This document shows, in pieces, positions 26,425 to 40,700 of a stretch of 64,000 bases of DNA (its first letter is position 1; the number at the start of each line of letters is the position of its first letter). This stretch comes from Colletes latitarsis (Eukaryota; Arthropoda; Insecta; Hymenoptera; Colletidae). Location of the stretch: contig NC_135134.1 in NCBI RefSeq assembly GCF_051014445.1, positions 9,763,672 through 9,827,671 of the forward strand. Direction: 5' to 3'. The position numbers and the translations under genes are program-made. Under the pieces are notes generated by a model. It was given only the letters and a program-made list of their open reading frames with translations. It was not told where the DNA came from and did not search any database.

Positions 26425-29400
26425 TGCGTTATCCTCTCGAATATTGGCCGTATCCAGGTTTAATTAACTGCTTCAGTGTTGTACCACGGTACCACGTTAT
26501 CCAATCCAGAAAAATCCAAGGATCTGGCCAACAAGTATGAGAAATATGCGAAAATACGAGCGTGATGAGTGAAAATCCCAGGCCTATCCTAGACCTAACA
26601 TGGGTTATCCTCAAAAATATTGATCGAAACCAGGTTTAATGGACTGTTTCAGTGTGGTACCACATTACAACGTGATCCAATCCAGAAGTAGCCCAGGATC
26701 TAGCCATGAAGTATTAGAAATATGCGAAAGTATGTGCCTGATGAGGGCAAATCCTAGACCTTACCCAGACCTAATATGCTTTATTGTTTAAAATATTGAT
26801 CGAAACCAGGTTTAATGGACTATTTCAGTATGGTACCACATTTCTACGTGATCGAAACCAGAAAAAACCTAGGATCTGTTCAACAAGTGTGTGAAACACG
26901 CGAAAGTACGAGCCAGATGAGGGCAAATCATAGACCTAACCCAGACCTAACATGCACTATCATCTAAAATATTGATCGAAACCAGGTTTAATCGACTGTT
27001 TCAGTGTGGTACCACATTACTACCTGATCCAAACCAGACATAACCCAGGAACTGTCCAACTAGTATGTGAAGTATGCGAAAGTATGAGACTGATGAGTGA
27101 AACTCCCAGGCCTAACCTAGACCTAACATGCGTTATCCTCAAAAATATTGATCGAAACCAGGTTTAATGGACTGTTTCAGTGTGGTACCACATTACAACG
27201 TGTCCCAATCCAGAAATAGCCCAGTATCTAGCCATGAAGTATTAGAAATATGCGAAAGTATGAGCCTGATGAGGGCAAATCCTAGACCTTACCCATACCT
27301 AACATGCGTTATCCTCTAAAATATTTATCAAGACCAGGTTTAATTGAATGTTTCAGTGTGGTACCACATTACTATGAGATCCAAACCAGAAAAAACCCAG
27401 GATCCGTTCAACAAGTATGTGAAGAATGCGAAAGTATGAGTCTGATGAGGGCAAATCCCAGACCTATCCCAGACCTAACATGCGTTATCCTCAAAAATAT
27501 TGATCGAAACCAGGTTTAACCGACTGTTTCAGTGTGGTACCACATTACTACGTGATCCAAACCAGAAAAAAACCCAGGATCTGTTCAACAAGTATGTGAA
27601 GTATGCGAAAGTATGAGTCTGATGAGGGCAAATCCCAGGACTAACCTAGACATAACTTGCGGTATCCTCTAAAATATTGATCGAAACCAGGTTTAGTGGA
27701 CTGTTTCAGTGTGGTATCACATTACTGCGTGATCCAAACCGGAAATGCCCAGGATCTGTTCAACAAGTATGTGAAAAATACGAAAGTATGATCCTGATGA
27801 GGGCAAATCCCAGACCTAACTTGGACCTAACATATGTTATCCACTAAAATAATAATTGAAACCAGGTTCAATGGTCTGCTTCAGTGTGGTACCACATTAC
27901 TACGTGATCGAAACCCGAAAAAACCCAGAATCTGGCCATGAAGTATGATAAATATGCGAAAGTATGAGCCTCACGAGGGCAAATCCTAGACCTAATCCAG
28001 ACCTAACATGCGTTATCCTCTAAAATATTTACCAAGACCAGGTTTAATTGAATGTTTCAGTGTGGTACCACATAAATACATGATCCAAACCAGAAATAAC
28101 CCAGGATCTGCTCATCAAGTATGTGATGAATGCGAAAGTATGGGTCTGATGAGGGCAAATCCCAGGCCTAACCTAGACCTAGCATGAGTTATCCTCTAAA
28201 ATATTGTTCGAGACCAGGATTAATCGACTGTTTCTGTGTGGTACCACTTTACTACGTGATGCAAAGCAGAAAAAACACTCGATCAGGTCAACATGTATGT
28301 TAAAAGTGCGAAAGTATGACCCAGATGAGGGCAAATCCCAGAAATAACCTAGACCTAACATGTGTTATCCTCTAAAATAGTAATTGAAACCAGGTTTAAT
28401 GGTCTGCTTCAGTGTGGTATCACATTACTACGTGATCGAAACCCGAAAAAACCCAGGATCTGTTCAACAAGTATGTGATGAATGCGAAAGTACGAGCCTG
28501 ATGAGAGCAAATCCCAGACCTAACCTTGACCTAACATGCCTTATTCTCTAAAATATTGATCGTGACCAGGTTTAATCGACTGTTTCAGTGTGGTACCACA
28601 TAAATACATGATCCAAACCAGAAATAACCCAGGATCTGTTCATCAAGTATGTGATGAATGCGAAAGTATGGGTCTGATGAGGGCAAATCCCAGGCCTAAC
28701 CTAGACCTAGCATGAGTTATCCTCTAAAATATTGTTCGAGACCAGGATTAATCGACTGTTTCTGTGTGGTACCACTTTACTACGTGATGCAAAGCAGAAA
28801 AAACCCTCGATCAGGTCAACATGTATGTTAAAAGTGCGAAAGTATGACCCAGATGAGGGCAAATCCCAGAAATAACCTAGACCTAACATGTGTTATCCTA
28901 TAAAATAGTAATTGAAACCAGGTTTAATGGTCTGCTTCAGTGTGGTATCACATTACTACGTGATCGAAACCCGAAAAAACCCAGAATCTGGCCATCATGT
29001 ATGATAAATATGCGAAAGTACGAGTCTGATGAGAGCAAATCCCAGACCTAACTTAGACCTAACATGCTTTATTCTCTAAAATATTGATAGAAAACCAGGT
29101 TTATTGGACTGTTTCTGTGTGGTACCACATTACTGCGTGATCCAAACCAGAAAGAACCCAGGATCTGTTCGACAAGTATGTGAAGTATGCGAAAGTATGT
29201 GTCTGATGAGGGCAGATCCCAGACAAATCCCAGACCTAACTTGCGTTATCCAATAAAATATTGATCGAGACCAGGATTAATCGACTGTTTCAATGTGGTA
29301 CCACATAACTACATGATCCAATCCAGAAAAAGCCCAGGATCTGGCCAAGAAGTATGAGAAATATGCGAAAGTATGAGCCAGATGAGGGCAAATCCTAGAC

Positions 29401-31065
29401 CTAACCCAGACCTAACATGCATTATCATCTAAAATATTGTTCGAGACCAGGATTAATCGACTGTTTCAGTGTGGTACCACTTCACTACGTGATGCAAAGC
29501 AGAAAAAACACTCGATCAGGTCAACATATATGTTAAAACTGCGAAAGTATGAACCTGATGGGGGCAAATCCCAGACCTAACCTAGACCTAACATATGTTA
29601 TCCACTAAAATAATAATTGAAACCAGGTTCAATGGTCTGCTTCAGTGTGGTACCACATTACTACGTGATCGAAACCCGAAAAAACCCGGAATCTGGCCAT
29701 GAAGTATGATAAATATGCGAAAGTATGAGCCTCACGAGGGCAAATCCTAGACCTAAACCAGACCTAACATGCGTTATCCTCTAAAATATTTACCAAGACC
29801 AGGTTTAATTGAATGTTTCAGTGTGGTACCACATTACTACGTGATCCAAACCAGAAAAAAGCCCAGGATCTGTTCAACAAGTATGTGAAGTATGCGAAAG
29901 TATGAGTCTGATGAGGGCAAATCCCAGGCCTAACCTAGACCTAACATGCGTTATCCTGTAAATTATTCATCTAAACCAGGTTTGATGGACTGTTTCAGTG
30001 TGGTACCACATTAGGTCGTGATCCAAACCAGCAAAAGCCAGGGATCTGTTCAACAAGTATGTGAAAAACGCGAAAAGATGACCCTGATGGGGGCAAATCC
30101 CAGACCTATCCCAGACCTAACTTGCGTCAACCTATAAAATATTGATCGAAACCAGGTTTAATTGAATGTTTCGGTGTGGTTCCACATTACTACGTCATCC
30201 AAACCTGAAAAAAACCCAGGATCCGTTCAACAAGTACGTGAAGAATGCGAAAGTATGAGTCTGATGAGGGCAAATCCCAGACCTATCCCAGACCTAACAT
30301 GCGTTATCCTCAAAAATATTGATCGAAACCAGGTTTAATCGACTGTTTCAGTGTGGTACCACATTACTACGTGATCCAAACCGGAAAAGCCCAGGATCTG
30401 TTCAACAAGTATGTGAAAAATACGAAAGTATGACCCTGATGAGGGCAAATCCTAGACCTTACCCAGACCTAACATGCGTTATCCTCTAAAATATTTATCA
30501 AGACCAGGTTTAATTGAATGTTTCAGTGAGGTACCACATTAGTACGTAATCCAAACCAGAAAAAAACCCAGGATCCGTTCAACAAGTACGTGAAGAATGC
30601 GAAAGTATGAGTCTGATGAGGGCAAATCCCAGACCTTTCCCAGACCTAACATGCGTTATCCTCAAAAATATTGATCGAAACCAGGTTTAATCGACTGTTT
30701 CAGTGTGGTACCACATTACTACGTGATCCAAACCAGAAAAAAACCCAGGATCTGTTCAACAAGTATGTGAAGTATGCGAAAGTATGAGTCTGATGAGGGC
30801 AAATCCCAGGCCTAACCTAGACCTAACATGCGGTATCCTCTGAAATATTGATCGAAACCAGGTTCAGTGGACCGTTTCAGTGTGGTGCCACATTACTGCG
30901 TGATCCAAACCGGAAAAGCCCAGGATCTGTTCAACAAGTATGTGAAAAACGCGAAAGTACGAGCCTGATGAGTGCAAATCCCAGACCAATCCCAGACCTA
31001 ACTTGCGTTATCCTCTAAAATATTGATCGAAATCAGGTTTAATTGACTGTTTCAGTGTGGTACGA
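26425..31065 (+). repeat. Family A, mixed subtypes with a three-monomer duplication
   Basis: About 26 A monomers. Within it 28,055-28,454 recurs 528 bp later at 28,583-28,982. Both copies share CATAAATACATGATCC and TGTTCATCAAG-type variants, with a few single-base differences such as AACACTCGATC against AACCCTCGATC. The part at about 28,992-29,600 is a diverged relative of the nested 1.64-kb segment. No non-satellite sequence was seen. Confidence 0.78.
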
Positions 31066-33529
31066 TTGTGCTACGTTATCCAAAGCAGAAAAAACCATTG
31101 ATCAGGACAACATGTATGTTAAAACTGCGAAAGTATGACCCTGATGAGGGCAAATCCCAGAAATAACCTAGACCTAACATGTGTTATCCTCTAAAATAGT
31201 AATTGAAACCAGGTTTAATGGTCTGCTTCAGTGTGGTATCACATTACTACGTGATCGAAACCCGAAAAAACCCGGAATCTGGCCATCAAGTATGATAAAT
31301 ATGCGAAAGTACGAGCCTGATGAGAGCAAATCCCAGACCTAACCTAGACCTAACATGCTTTATTCTCTAAAATATTGATCGAAACCAGGTTTATTGGACT
31401 GTTTCAGTGTGGTACCACCTTACTACGTGATCCAATCCAGAAGAAACCCAGGATCTGATCAACAAGTGTGTGAGAAACGCGAAAGTACGAGCCTGATGAG
31501 GGTAAATCCTAGACCTAACCCAGACCTAACATGCGTTATCCTCTAAAATATTTATCAAGGCCAGGTTTAATTGAATGTTTCGGTGTAGTACCACATTACT
31601 ACGTGATCCAAACCAGAAAAAAACCCAGGATCTGTTCAACAAGTATGTGAAGTATGCGAAAGTATGAGTCTGATGAGGGCAAATCCCAGGGCTAACCTAG
31701 ACATAACATGCGGTATCCTCTAAAATATTGATCGAAACCAGGTTTAGTGGACTGTTTCAGTGTGGTACCACATTACTGCGTGATCCAAACCGGATAAGCC
31801 CAGGATCTGATCAACAAGTATGTGAAATATACGAAAGTATGAACCTGATGAGGGCAAATCCTAGACCTTACCCAGACCTAACATGCGTTATCCTCTAAAA
31901 TATTTATCAAGACCAGGTTTAATTGAATGTTTCAGTGTGGTACCACATTACTACGTGATCCAAACCAGAAAAAACCCAGGATCCGTTCAACAAGTATGTG
32001 AAGTATGCGAAAGTATGAGTCTGATAAGGGCAAATCCTAGACCTTACCCAGACCTAACATGCGTTATCCTCTAAAATATTTATCAAGACCAGGTTTAATT
32101 GAATGTTTCAGTGTGGTACCACATTACTACGTGATCCAAACCAGAAAAAACCCAGGATCCGTTCAACAAGTATGTGAAGTATGCGAAAGTATGTGTCTGA
32201 TGAGGGCAGATCCCAGACAAATCCCAGACCTAACTTGCGTTATCCAATAAAATATTGGTCGAGACCAGGATTAATCGACTGTTTCAGTGTGGTACCACAT
32301 AAGTACGTGATCCAATCCAGAAAAAGGCCAGGATCAGGCCAACAAGTATGAGAAATATGCTAAAGTATGAGCCAGATGAGGGCAAATCCTAGACCTAACC
32401 CAGACCTAACATGCATTATCATCTAAAATATTGATCGAAACCAGGTTTAATCGACTGTTTCAGTGTGGTACCACATTACTACTTGATCCAAACCAGAAAA
32501 AGCCCAGGATCTGGCCAATGAGTTTGCGAAAAATGCGAAAGTACGAGCCTGATGAGAGCAAATCCCAGACCTAACCTAGACCTAATATGCGTTATTCTCT
32601 AAAATATTGATCGTGACCAGGTTTAATCGACAGTTTCAGTGTGGTACCACATTACTACCTGATCCAAACCAGAAATAACCCAGGATCTGTTCAACAAGTA
32701 TGTGATAAATGCGAAGGTATGGGTCTGATGAGGGCAAATCCCAGGCCTAACCTAGACCTAGCATAAGTTATCCTCTAAAATATTGTTCGAGACCAGGATT
32801 AATCGACTGTTTCTGTGTGGTACCACTTTACTACGTGATCGAAAGCAGAAAAAACCCTCGATCAGGTCAACATGTATGTTAGAACTGCGAAAGTATGAAC
32901 CTCATGAGGGCAAATCCCAGACCTAACCTAGACCTAACATGTGTTATCCTCTAAAATAATAATTGAAACCAAGTTTAATGGACTGCATCAGTGTGGTACC
33001 ACTTTACTACATGATCCAAACCAGAAAAAGCCCAGGATCTGGCCAACGAGTATGCGAAAAATGCGAAAGTACGAGCCTGATGAGGGCAAATGCCAGACCT
33101 TTCCCAGACCTAACATGCGTTATCCTCAAAAATATTGATCGAAACCAGGTTTAATCGACTGTTTCAGTGTGGTACCACATTACTACGTGATTCAATCCAG
33201 AAATAGCCCCGGATCTAGCCATGAAGTATTAGAAATATGCGAAAGTATGAGCCTGATGAGGGCAAATCCTAGACCTTACCCAGACCTAACATGCGTTATC
33301 CTCTAAAATATTTATCAAGACCAGGTTTAATTGAATGTTTCAGTGTGGTACGACATTACTACCTGATCCAAATCAGAAATAACCCAGGATCTGTTCAACA
33401 AGTGCGTGAAAAACGCGAAAGTACGAGCCTGATGAGGGCAAATCCCAGACCTATCCCGGACTCAACTTGCGTCATCCTATAAAATATTGTTCGAAACAAG
33501 GTTTAATTGACTGTTTCAGTGTGGTACCA
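31066..33529 (+). repeat. ~2.46-kb higher-order unit, first tandem copy (14 monomers)
   Basis: Collinear with the following block at an offset of 2,463-2,464 bp at its start (GCTACGTTATCC at 31,070 and 33,534). The offset becomes 2,459 bp after a 4-bp deletion in the second copy (GACCATGC for GACCTAACATGC near 33,812). The copy contains two adjacent TTTATCAAGACC monomers at 31,883 and 32,059 where the second copy has one. Confidence 0.82.
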
Positions 33530-35650
33530 TTTTGCTACGTTATCCAAAGCAGAAAAACCATTGATCAGGACAACATGTATGGTAAAACTGCGAAAGTATG
33601 ACCCTGATAGGGCCAAATCCCAGAAATAACCGAGACCTAACATGTGTTACCCTCTAAAATACTAATTGAAACCAGGTTTAATGGTTTTCTTCAGTGTGGT
33701 ATCACATTACTACGTGATCGAAACCCGAAAAAACCCAGAATCTGGCCATCAAGTGTGATAAATATGCGAAAGTACGAGCCTGATGAGAGCAAATCCCAGA
33801 CCTAACCTAGACCATGCTTTATTCTCTAAAATATTGATCGAAACCAGGTTTATTGGACTGTTTCAGTGTGGTACCACCTTACTACGTGATCCAATCCAGA
33901 AGAAACCCAGGATCTGTTCAACAAGTGTGTGAGAAACGCGAAAGTACGAGCCTGATGAGGGTAAATCCTAGACCTAACCCAGACCTAACATGCGTTATCC
34001 TCTAAAATATTTATCAAGGCCAGGTTTAATTGAATGTTTCGGTGTAGTACCACATTACTACGTGATCCAAACCAGAAAAAAACCCAGGATCTGTTCAACA
34101 AGTATGTGAAGTATGCGAAAGTATGAGTCTGATGACGGCAAATCCCAGGGCTAACCTAGACATAACATGCGGTATCCTCTAAAATATTGATCGAAACCAG
34201 GTTTAGTGGACTGTTTCAGTGTGGTACCACATTACTGCGTGATTCAAACCGGAAAAGCCCAGGATCTGTTCAACAAGTATGTGAAAAATACGAAAGTATG
34301 ACCCTGATGAGGGCAAATCCTAGACCTTACCCAGACCTAACATGCGTTATCCTCTAAAATATTTATCAAGACCAGGTTTAATTGAATGTTTCAGTGTGGT
34401 ACCACATTACTACGTGATCCAAACCAGAAAAAACCCAGGATCCGTTCAACAAGTATGTGAAGTATGCGAAAGTATGAGTCTGATGAGGGCAGATCCCAGA
34501 CAAATCCGAGACCTAACTTGCGTTATCCAATAAAATATTGATCGAGACCAGGATTAATCGACTGTTTCAGTGTGGTACCACATAAGTACGTGATCCAATC
34601 CAGAAAAAGGCCAGGATCAGGCCAACAAGTATGAGAAATATGCTAAAGTATGAGCCAGATGAGGGCAAATCCTAGACCTAACCCAGACCTAACATGCATT
34701 ATCATCTAAAATATTGATCGAAACCAGGTTTAATCGACTGTTTCAGTGTGGTACCACATTACTACCTGATCCAAACCAGAAATAACCCAGGAACTGTTCA
34801 ACTAGTATGTGAGAAATACGAAAGTATGACCCTGATGAGGGCAAATCCCAGACCTATCACAGACCTAACTTGCGTTATCCTCTAAAATATTGATCGAAAC
34901 CGGGTTTAATCGACTGTTTCAGTGTGGTACCACATTACTACTTGATCCAAACCAGAAAAAGCCCAGGATCTGGCCAACGAGTATGCGAAAAATGCGAAAG
35001 TACGAGCCTGATGAGAGCAAATCCCAGACCTAACCTAGACCTAACATGCGTTATTCTCTAAAATATTGATCGTGACCAGGTTTAATCGACAGTTTCAGTG
35101 TGGTACCACATTACTACCTGATCCAAACCAGAAATAACCCAGGATCTGTTCAACAAGTATGTGATAAATGCGAAAGTATGGGTCTGATGAGGGCAAATCC
35201 CAGGCCTAACCTAGACCTAGCATAAGTTATCCTCTAAAATATTGTTCGAGACCAGGATTAATCGACTGTTTCTTTGTGGTACCACTTTACTACGTGATCG
35301 AAAGCAGAAAAAACCCTCGATCAGGTCAAAATGTATGTTAGAACTGCGAAAGTATGAACCTGATGAGGGCAAATCCCAGACCTAACCTAGACCTAACATG
35401 TGTTATCCTCTAAAATAATAATTGAAACCAGGTTTAATGGTCTGCATCAGTGTGGTACCACTTTACTACATGATCCAAACCAGAAAAAGCCCAGGATCTG
35501 GCCAACGAGTATGCGAAAAATGCGAAAGTACGAGCCTGATGAGGGCAAATCCCAGACCTTTCCCAGACCTAACATGCGTTATCCTCAAAAATATTGATCG
35601 AAACCAGGTTTAATCGACTGTTTCAGTGTGGTACCACATTACTACGTGAT
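33530..35650 (+). repeat. ~2.46-kb higher-order unit, second tandem copy
   Basis: Directly follows the first copy. The stretch 34,342-34,533 corresponds to both 31,883 and 32,059 of the first copy, so one monomer is missing here. An extra monomer at about 34,740-34,920 restores the 2,459-bp offset, for example ACTTGATCC at 32,481 and 34,940. Similarity to the first copy ends at about 35,650 (33,191 in the first copy). Confidence 0.8.
35017..35613 (+). repeat. 0.6-kb segment, upstream copy of a 1,057-bp offset pair
   Basis: Recurs 1,057 bp (six monomers) later at 36,074-36,671 with the shared words CTAGCATAAGTTATCC, GTTAGAACTGCG and GGTCTGCATCAG. It overlaps the end of the 2.46-kb unit, so the same monomers were copied more than once. 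Confidence 0.8.
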
Positions 35651-36073
35651 CCAAACCAGAAAAAAACCCAGGATCTGTTGAACAAGTATGTGAAGTATGC
35701 GAAAGTATGAGTCTGATGAGGGCAAATCCCAGACCTATCCCAGACCTAACATGCGTTATCCTCAAAAATATTGATCGAAACCAGGTTTAATGAACAGTTT
35801 CAGTGTGGTACCACATTACTACGTGATCCAAACCAGAAAAAGCCAGGGATCTGTTCAACAAGTATTTGAGAAATACGAAAGTATGACCCTGATGAGGGCA
35901 AATCCTAGACCTTACCCAGACCTAACATGCGTTATCCTCTAAAATATTTATCGTGACCAGGATTAATCGACTGTTTCAGTGTGGTACCACATAAGTACGT
36001 GATCCAATCCAGAAAAAGTCCAGGATCAGGCCAACAAGTATGAGAAATATGCTAAAGTATGAGCCAGATGAGG

Positions 36074-36671
36074 GCAAATCCCAGACCTAACCTAGACCTA
36101 ACATGCGTTATTCTCTAAAATATTGATCGTGACCAGGTTTAATCGACAGTTTCAGTGTGGTACCACATTACTACCTGATCCAAACCAGAAATAACCCAGG
36201 ATCTGTTCAACAAGTATGTGATAAATGCGAAAGTATGGGTCTGATGAGGGCAAATCCCAGGCCTAACCTAGACCTAGCATAAGTTATCCTCTAAAATATT
36301 GTTCGAGACCAGGATTAATCGACTGTTTCTGTGTGGTACCACTTTACTACGTGATCGAAAGCAGAAAAAGCCCTCGATCAGGTCAACATGTATGTTAGAA
36401 CTGCGAAAGTATGAACCTGATGAGGGCAAATCCCAGACCTAACCTAGACCTAACATGTGTTATCCTCTAAAATAATAATTGAAACCAGGTTTAATGGTCT
36501 GCATCAGTGTGGTACCACTTTACTACATGATCCAAACCAGAAAAAGCCCAGGATCTGGCCAACGAGTATGCGAAAAATGCGAAAGTACGAGCCTGATGAG
36601 GGCAAATCCCAGTACCTTTCCCAGGCCTAACATGCGTTATCCTCAAAAATATTGATCGAAACCAGGTTTAA
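36074..36671 (+). repeat. 0.6-kb segment, downstream copy of a 1,057-bp offset pair
   Basis: Copy of 35,017-35,613. It carries one inserted base (CCCAGTACCTTTCCC for CCCAGACCTTTCCC near 36,611) and a few substitutions. Confidence 0.8.
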
Positions 36672-37640
36672 TGGACTGTTTCAGTGTGGTACCACATTAC
36701 AACGTGATCCAATCCAGAAATAGCCCAGGATCTAGCCATGAAGTATTAGAAATATGCGAAAGTATGAGCCTGATGAGGGCAAATCCTAGACCTTACCCAG
36801 ACCTAACTTGCGTTATCCTCTAAAATATTTATCAAGACCAGGTTTAATTGAATGTTTCAGTGTGGTACCACATTAGTACGTGATCCAAACCAGAAAAAAC
36901 CCAGGATCCGTTCAACAAGTACGTGAAGAATGCGAAAGTATGAGTCTGATGAGGGCAAATCCCAGACCTTTCCCAGACCTAACATGCGTTATCCTCAAAA
37001 ATATTGATCGAAACCAGGTTTAATCGACTGTTTCAGTGTGGTACCACATTACTACGTGATCCAAACCAGAAAAAAACCCAGGATCTGTTGAACAAGTATG
37101 TGAAGTATGCGAAAGTATGAGTCTGATGAGGGCAAATCCCAGACCTAACATGCGATATCCTCAAAAATATTGATCGAAACCATGTTTAATCGACTGTTTC
37201 AGTGTGGTACCACATTACTACGTGATCCAAACCAGACAAAAACCCAGGATCTGTTCAACAAGTATGTGAAGTATGCGAAAGTACGAGCCTGATGAGAGCA
37301 AATCCCAGTCCTAACCTAGACCTAACATGCGTTATCCTCTAAAATATTTATCAAGACCAGGTTTAATTGAATGTTTCAGTGTGGTACGACATTACTACCT
37401 GATCCAAATCAGAAATAACCCAGGATCTGTTCAACAAGTGCGTGAAAAACGCGAAAGTACGAGCCTGATGAGGGCAAATCCCAGACCTATCCCAGACCTA
37501 ACATGCGTTATCCTCAAAAATATTGATCGAAACCAGGTTTAATCGACTGTTTCAGTGTGGTACCACATTACTACGTGATCCAAACCAGAAAAAAACCCAG
37601 GATCTGTTCAACAAGTATGTGAAGTATGCGAAAGTACGAG

Positions 37641-37931
37641 CCTGATGAGAGCAAATCCCAGTCCTAACCTAGACCTAACATGTCTTATCCTCTAAAATAA
37701 TAATTGAAACCAGGTTTAATAGTCTGCTTCAGTGTGGTACCACATTACTACGTGATCGAAACCCGAAAAAACCCCGAATCTGGCAATCAAGTATGATAAA
37801 TATGCGAAAGTATGAACCTGATGAGGGCAAATCCCAGACCAAACCTAGACCTAACATGTGTTATCCTCTAAAATATTGATCGAAACCAGGTTTAATGGAC
37901 TGTTTCAGTGTGGTACCACATTACAACGTGA
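37641..37931 (+). repeat. 0.29-kb segment, upstream copy of an 881-bp offset pair
   Basis: Recurs 881 bp (five monomers) later. Both copies share CATGTCTTATCCTC, GGTTTAATAGTCTGC, ACCCCGAATCTGGCAATC and CCAGACCAAACC, which are otherwise rare in the window. Confidence 0.8.
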
Positions 37932-38521
37932 TCGAAACCCGAAAAAACCCAGAATCTGACCATCAAGTATGATAAATATGCGAAAGTACGAGCCTGCTGA
38001 GAGCAAATCCCAGACCTAACTTAGACCTAACATGCTTTATTCTCTAAAATATTGATAGAAAACCAGGTTTATTGGACTGTTCCTGTGTGGTACCACATTA
38101 CTGCGTGATCCAAACCAGAAAGAACCCAGGATCTGTTCGACAAGTATGTGAAAAATACGAAAGTATGACCCTTATGAGGGCAAATCCCAGACCTATCCCA
38201 GACCTAACTTGCGTTATCCTCTAAAATATTGCTCGTGACCAGGTTTAATCGACTGTTTCAGTGTGGTACCACATTACTACCCGATCCAAGTCAGAAATAA
38301 CCCAGGATCTGTTCAACAAGTATGTGATGAATGCGAAAGTATGGGTCTGATGAGGGCAAATCCCAGGCCTAACCTAGACCTAGCATGAGTTATCCTCTAA
38401 AATATTGTTCGAGACCAGGATTAATCGACTGTTTCAGTGTGGTACCACTTCACTACGTGATCCAAAGCAGAAAAAACACTTGATCAGGTCAACATGTATG
38501 TTAAAACTGCGAAAGTATGAA

Positions 38522-38812
38522 CCTGATGAGAGCAAATCCCAGACCTAACCTAGACCTAACATGTCTTATCCTCTAAAATAATAATTGAAACCAGGTTTAA
38601 TAGTCTGCTTCAGTGTGGTACCACATTACTACGTGATCGAAACCCGAAAAAACCCCGAATCTGGCAATCAAGTATGATAAATATGCGAAAGTATGAACCT
38701 GATGAGGGCAAATCCCAGACCAAACCTAGACCTAACATGTGTTATCCTCTAAAATATTGATCGAAACCAGGTTTAATGGACTGTTTCAGTGTGGTACCAC
38801 ATTACAACGTGA
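38522..38812 (+). repeat. 0.29-kb segment, downstream copy of an 881-bp offset pair
   Basis: Copy of 37,641-37,931. Identity breaks at about 38,812, where this copy reads GTGATCCAAACC and the other reads GTGATCGAAACC. Confidence 0.8.
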
Positions 38813-39060
38813 TCCAAACCAGAAAAAACCCAGGATCTGTTCAACACGTGTGTGAAAAACGCGAAGGTACGAGCCTGATGAGTGCAAATCCCAGACCTAT
38901 CCCAGGCCTAACTTGCGTTGTCCTGTAAAATATTGATGGAAACCAGGTTTAATTGACTGTTTCACTGTGGTACTACATTACTACGTGATCAAAACCAGAA
39001 AAAGCCCAGAATCTGGCCTTCAAGTATGAGAAATATGCGAAAGTACGAGCGTGATGAGAG

Positions 39061-39412
39061 CATATCCGAGACCTAACCAAGACCTAACATGCGTTATTCT
39101 CTAGAATATTGATCGCAACCAGGTTTAATGGACTGTTTCAGTGTGGTACCACATTACAACGTGATCCAAACCAGAAAAAGCCAGGGATCTGTTCAACAAG
39201 TATGTGAAAAACGCGAAACTATGAGCCTGATGAGGGCATATCCGAGACCTAACCAAGACCTAACATGTGTTATTCTCTAGAATATTGATCGCAACCAGGT
39301 ATAATGGACTGTTTCAGTGTGGTACCACATTACAACGTGATCCAAACCAGAAATAGCCAGGGATCTGTTCAACAAGTATGTGAAAAACGCGAAACTATGA
39401 GCCTCATGAGGG
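39061..39412 (+). repeat. Adjacent monomer pair in family A with a family B-like word
   Basis: Two neighbouring monomers, 176 bp apart, share CATATCCGAGACCTAACCAA, CTCTAGAATATTGATCGCAA and GCGAAACTATGAGCC. The ATCGCAACC and CCGAGACCTAACC words are B-like, while TTTCAGTGTGGTACCACATT and CTGTTCAACAAG are A-type. They lie about 1.5 kb upstream of the family junction and look intermediate or mosaic. Confidence 0.75.
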
Positions 39413-40700
39413 CAAATTCCAGACCTATGCCAGACCTAACATGCGTTATCCTCTAAAATATTGATCGGAACCAGGTTAAATCGACTGTTTCAGTGTGGTA
39501 CCACATTACTACGTGATCCAAATCAGAAAAAACCCAGGATCTATTCAACAAGTTTCTGAAGTATGCGAAAGTGTGAGTCTGATGAGGGCAAATCCCAGAC
39601 CTATCCCAAACCTAACATGCGTTATCCTCTAAAATATTTATCGAAACCAGGTTTAATGGAATGTTTCAGTGTGGTACCACATTACTACGTGATCCAAGCC
39701 AGAAAAAGCCAGGGATCTGTTCAACAAGTATGTGAAGAATGGGATAGTATGAGTCTGATGAGGGCAAATCCCAGGCCTAACCTAGACTTAACATGCGTTA
39801 TCATCTAAAATATTGATCGAAACCTGGTTTTATCGACTGTTTCAGTGAGGTACCACATTACTAGCTGATCCAAACCAGAAATAACCCAGGAACTGTACAA
39901 CTGGTATGTGAAGTATGCGAAAGTATGACCCTGATGAGGGCAAATCCCAGACCTATCCCAGACCTAACATGCGATATCGTCTAAAATATTGATCGAAACC
40001 AGGTTTAATCGACTGTTTCAGTGTGGTTCCACTTTACTACGTGATCCAAAGCAGAAAAAGCCCTCGATCAGGTCAACATGTATGTTAAAACTGCGAAAGT
40101 ATGAACCTGATGAGGGCAAATCCCAGACCAAACCCAGACCTAACATGTGTTATCCTCTAAAATAATAATTGAAACCAGGTTTAATGGTCTGCTTCAGTGT
40201 GGTACCACATTACTACGTGATCGAAACCCGAAAAAACCCCGAATCTGGCAATCAAGTATGATAAATATGCGAAAGTACGAGCCTGATGAGAGCAAATCCC
40301 AGACCTAACCTAGTCCTAACATGCTTTATTCTCTAAAATATTGATCGAAACCATGTTTAATGGACTGTTTCAGTGTGGTACCACATTACTACGTGATCCA
40401 GACCATTGAAAGCCCAGGATCTGGCCAAAGGGATGTGAGAAATGCGAAGGTATGAGCCTGATGAGGGGCAGATCCCACACCTATCCCAGACCTAACTTGC
40501 GTTATCCTATAAAATATTGATCGAAACCAGGTTTAATGGACTGTTTCAGTGTGGTGCCACATTACTACGTGATCCAAACCAGAAAATGCCAGGGAACTGT
40601 ACAACTAGTATGTGAAGTATGCGAAAGTATGCCCCAGATGAGGGCAAATCCCAGACCTATCCCAGACCAAACATGCGATATCGTCTAAAATATTGATCGA

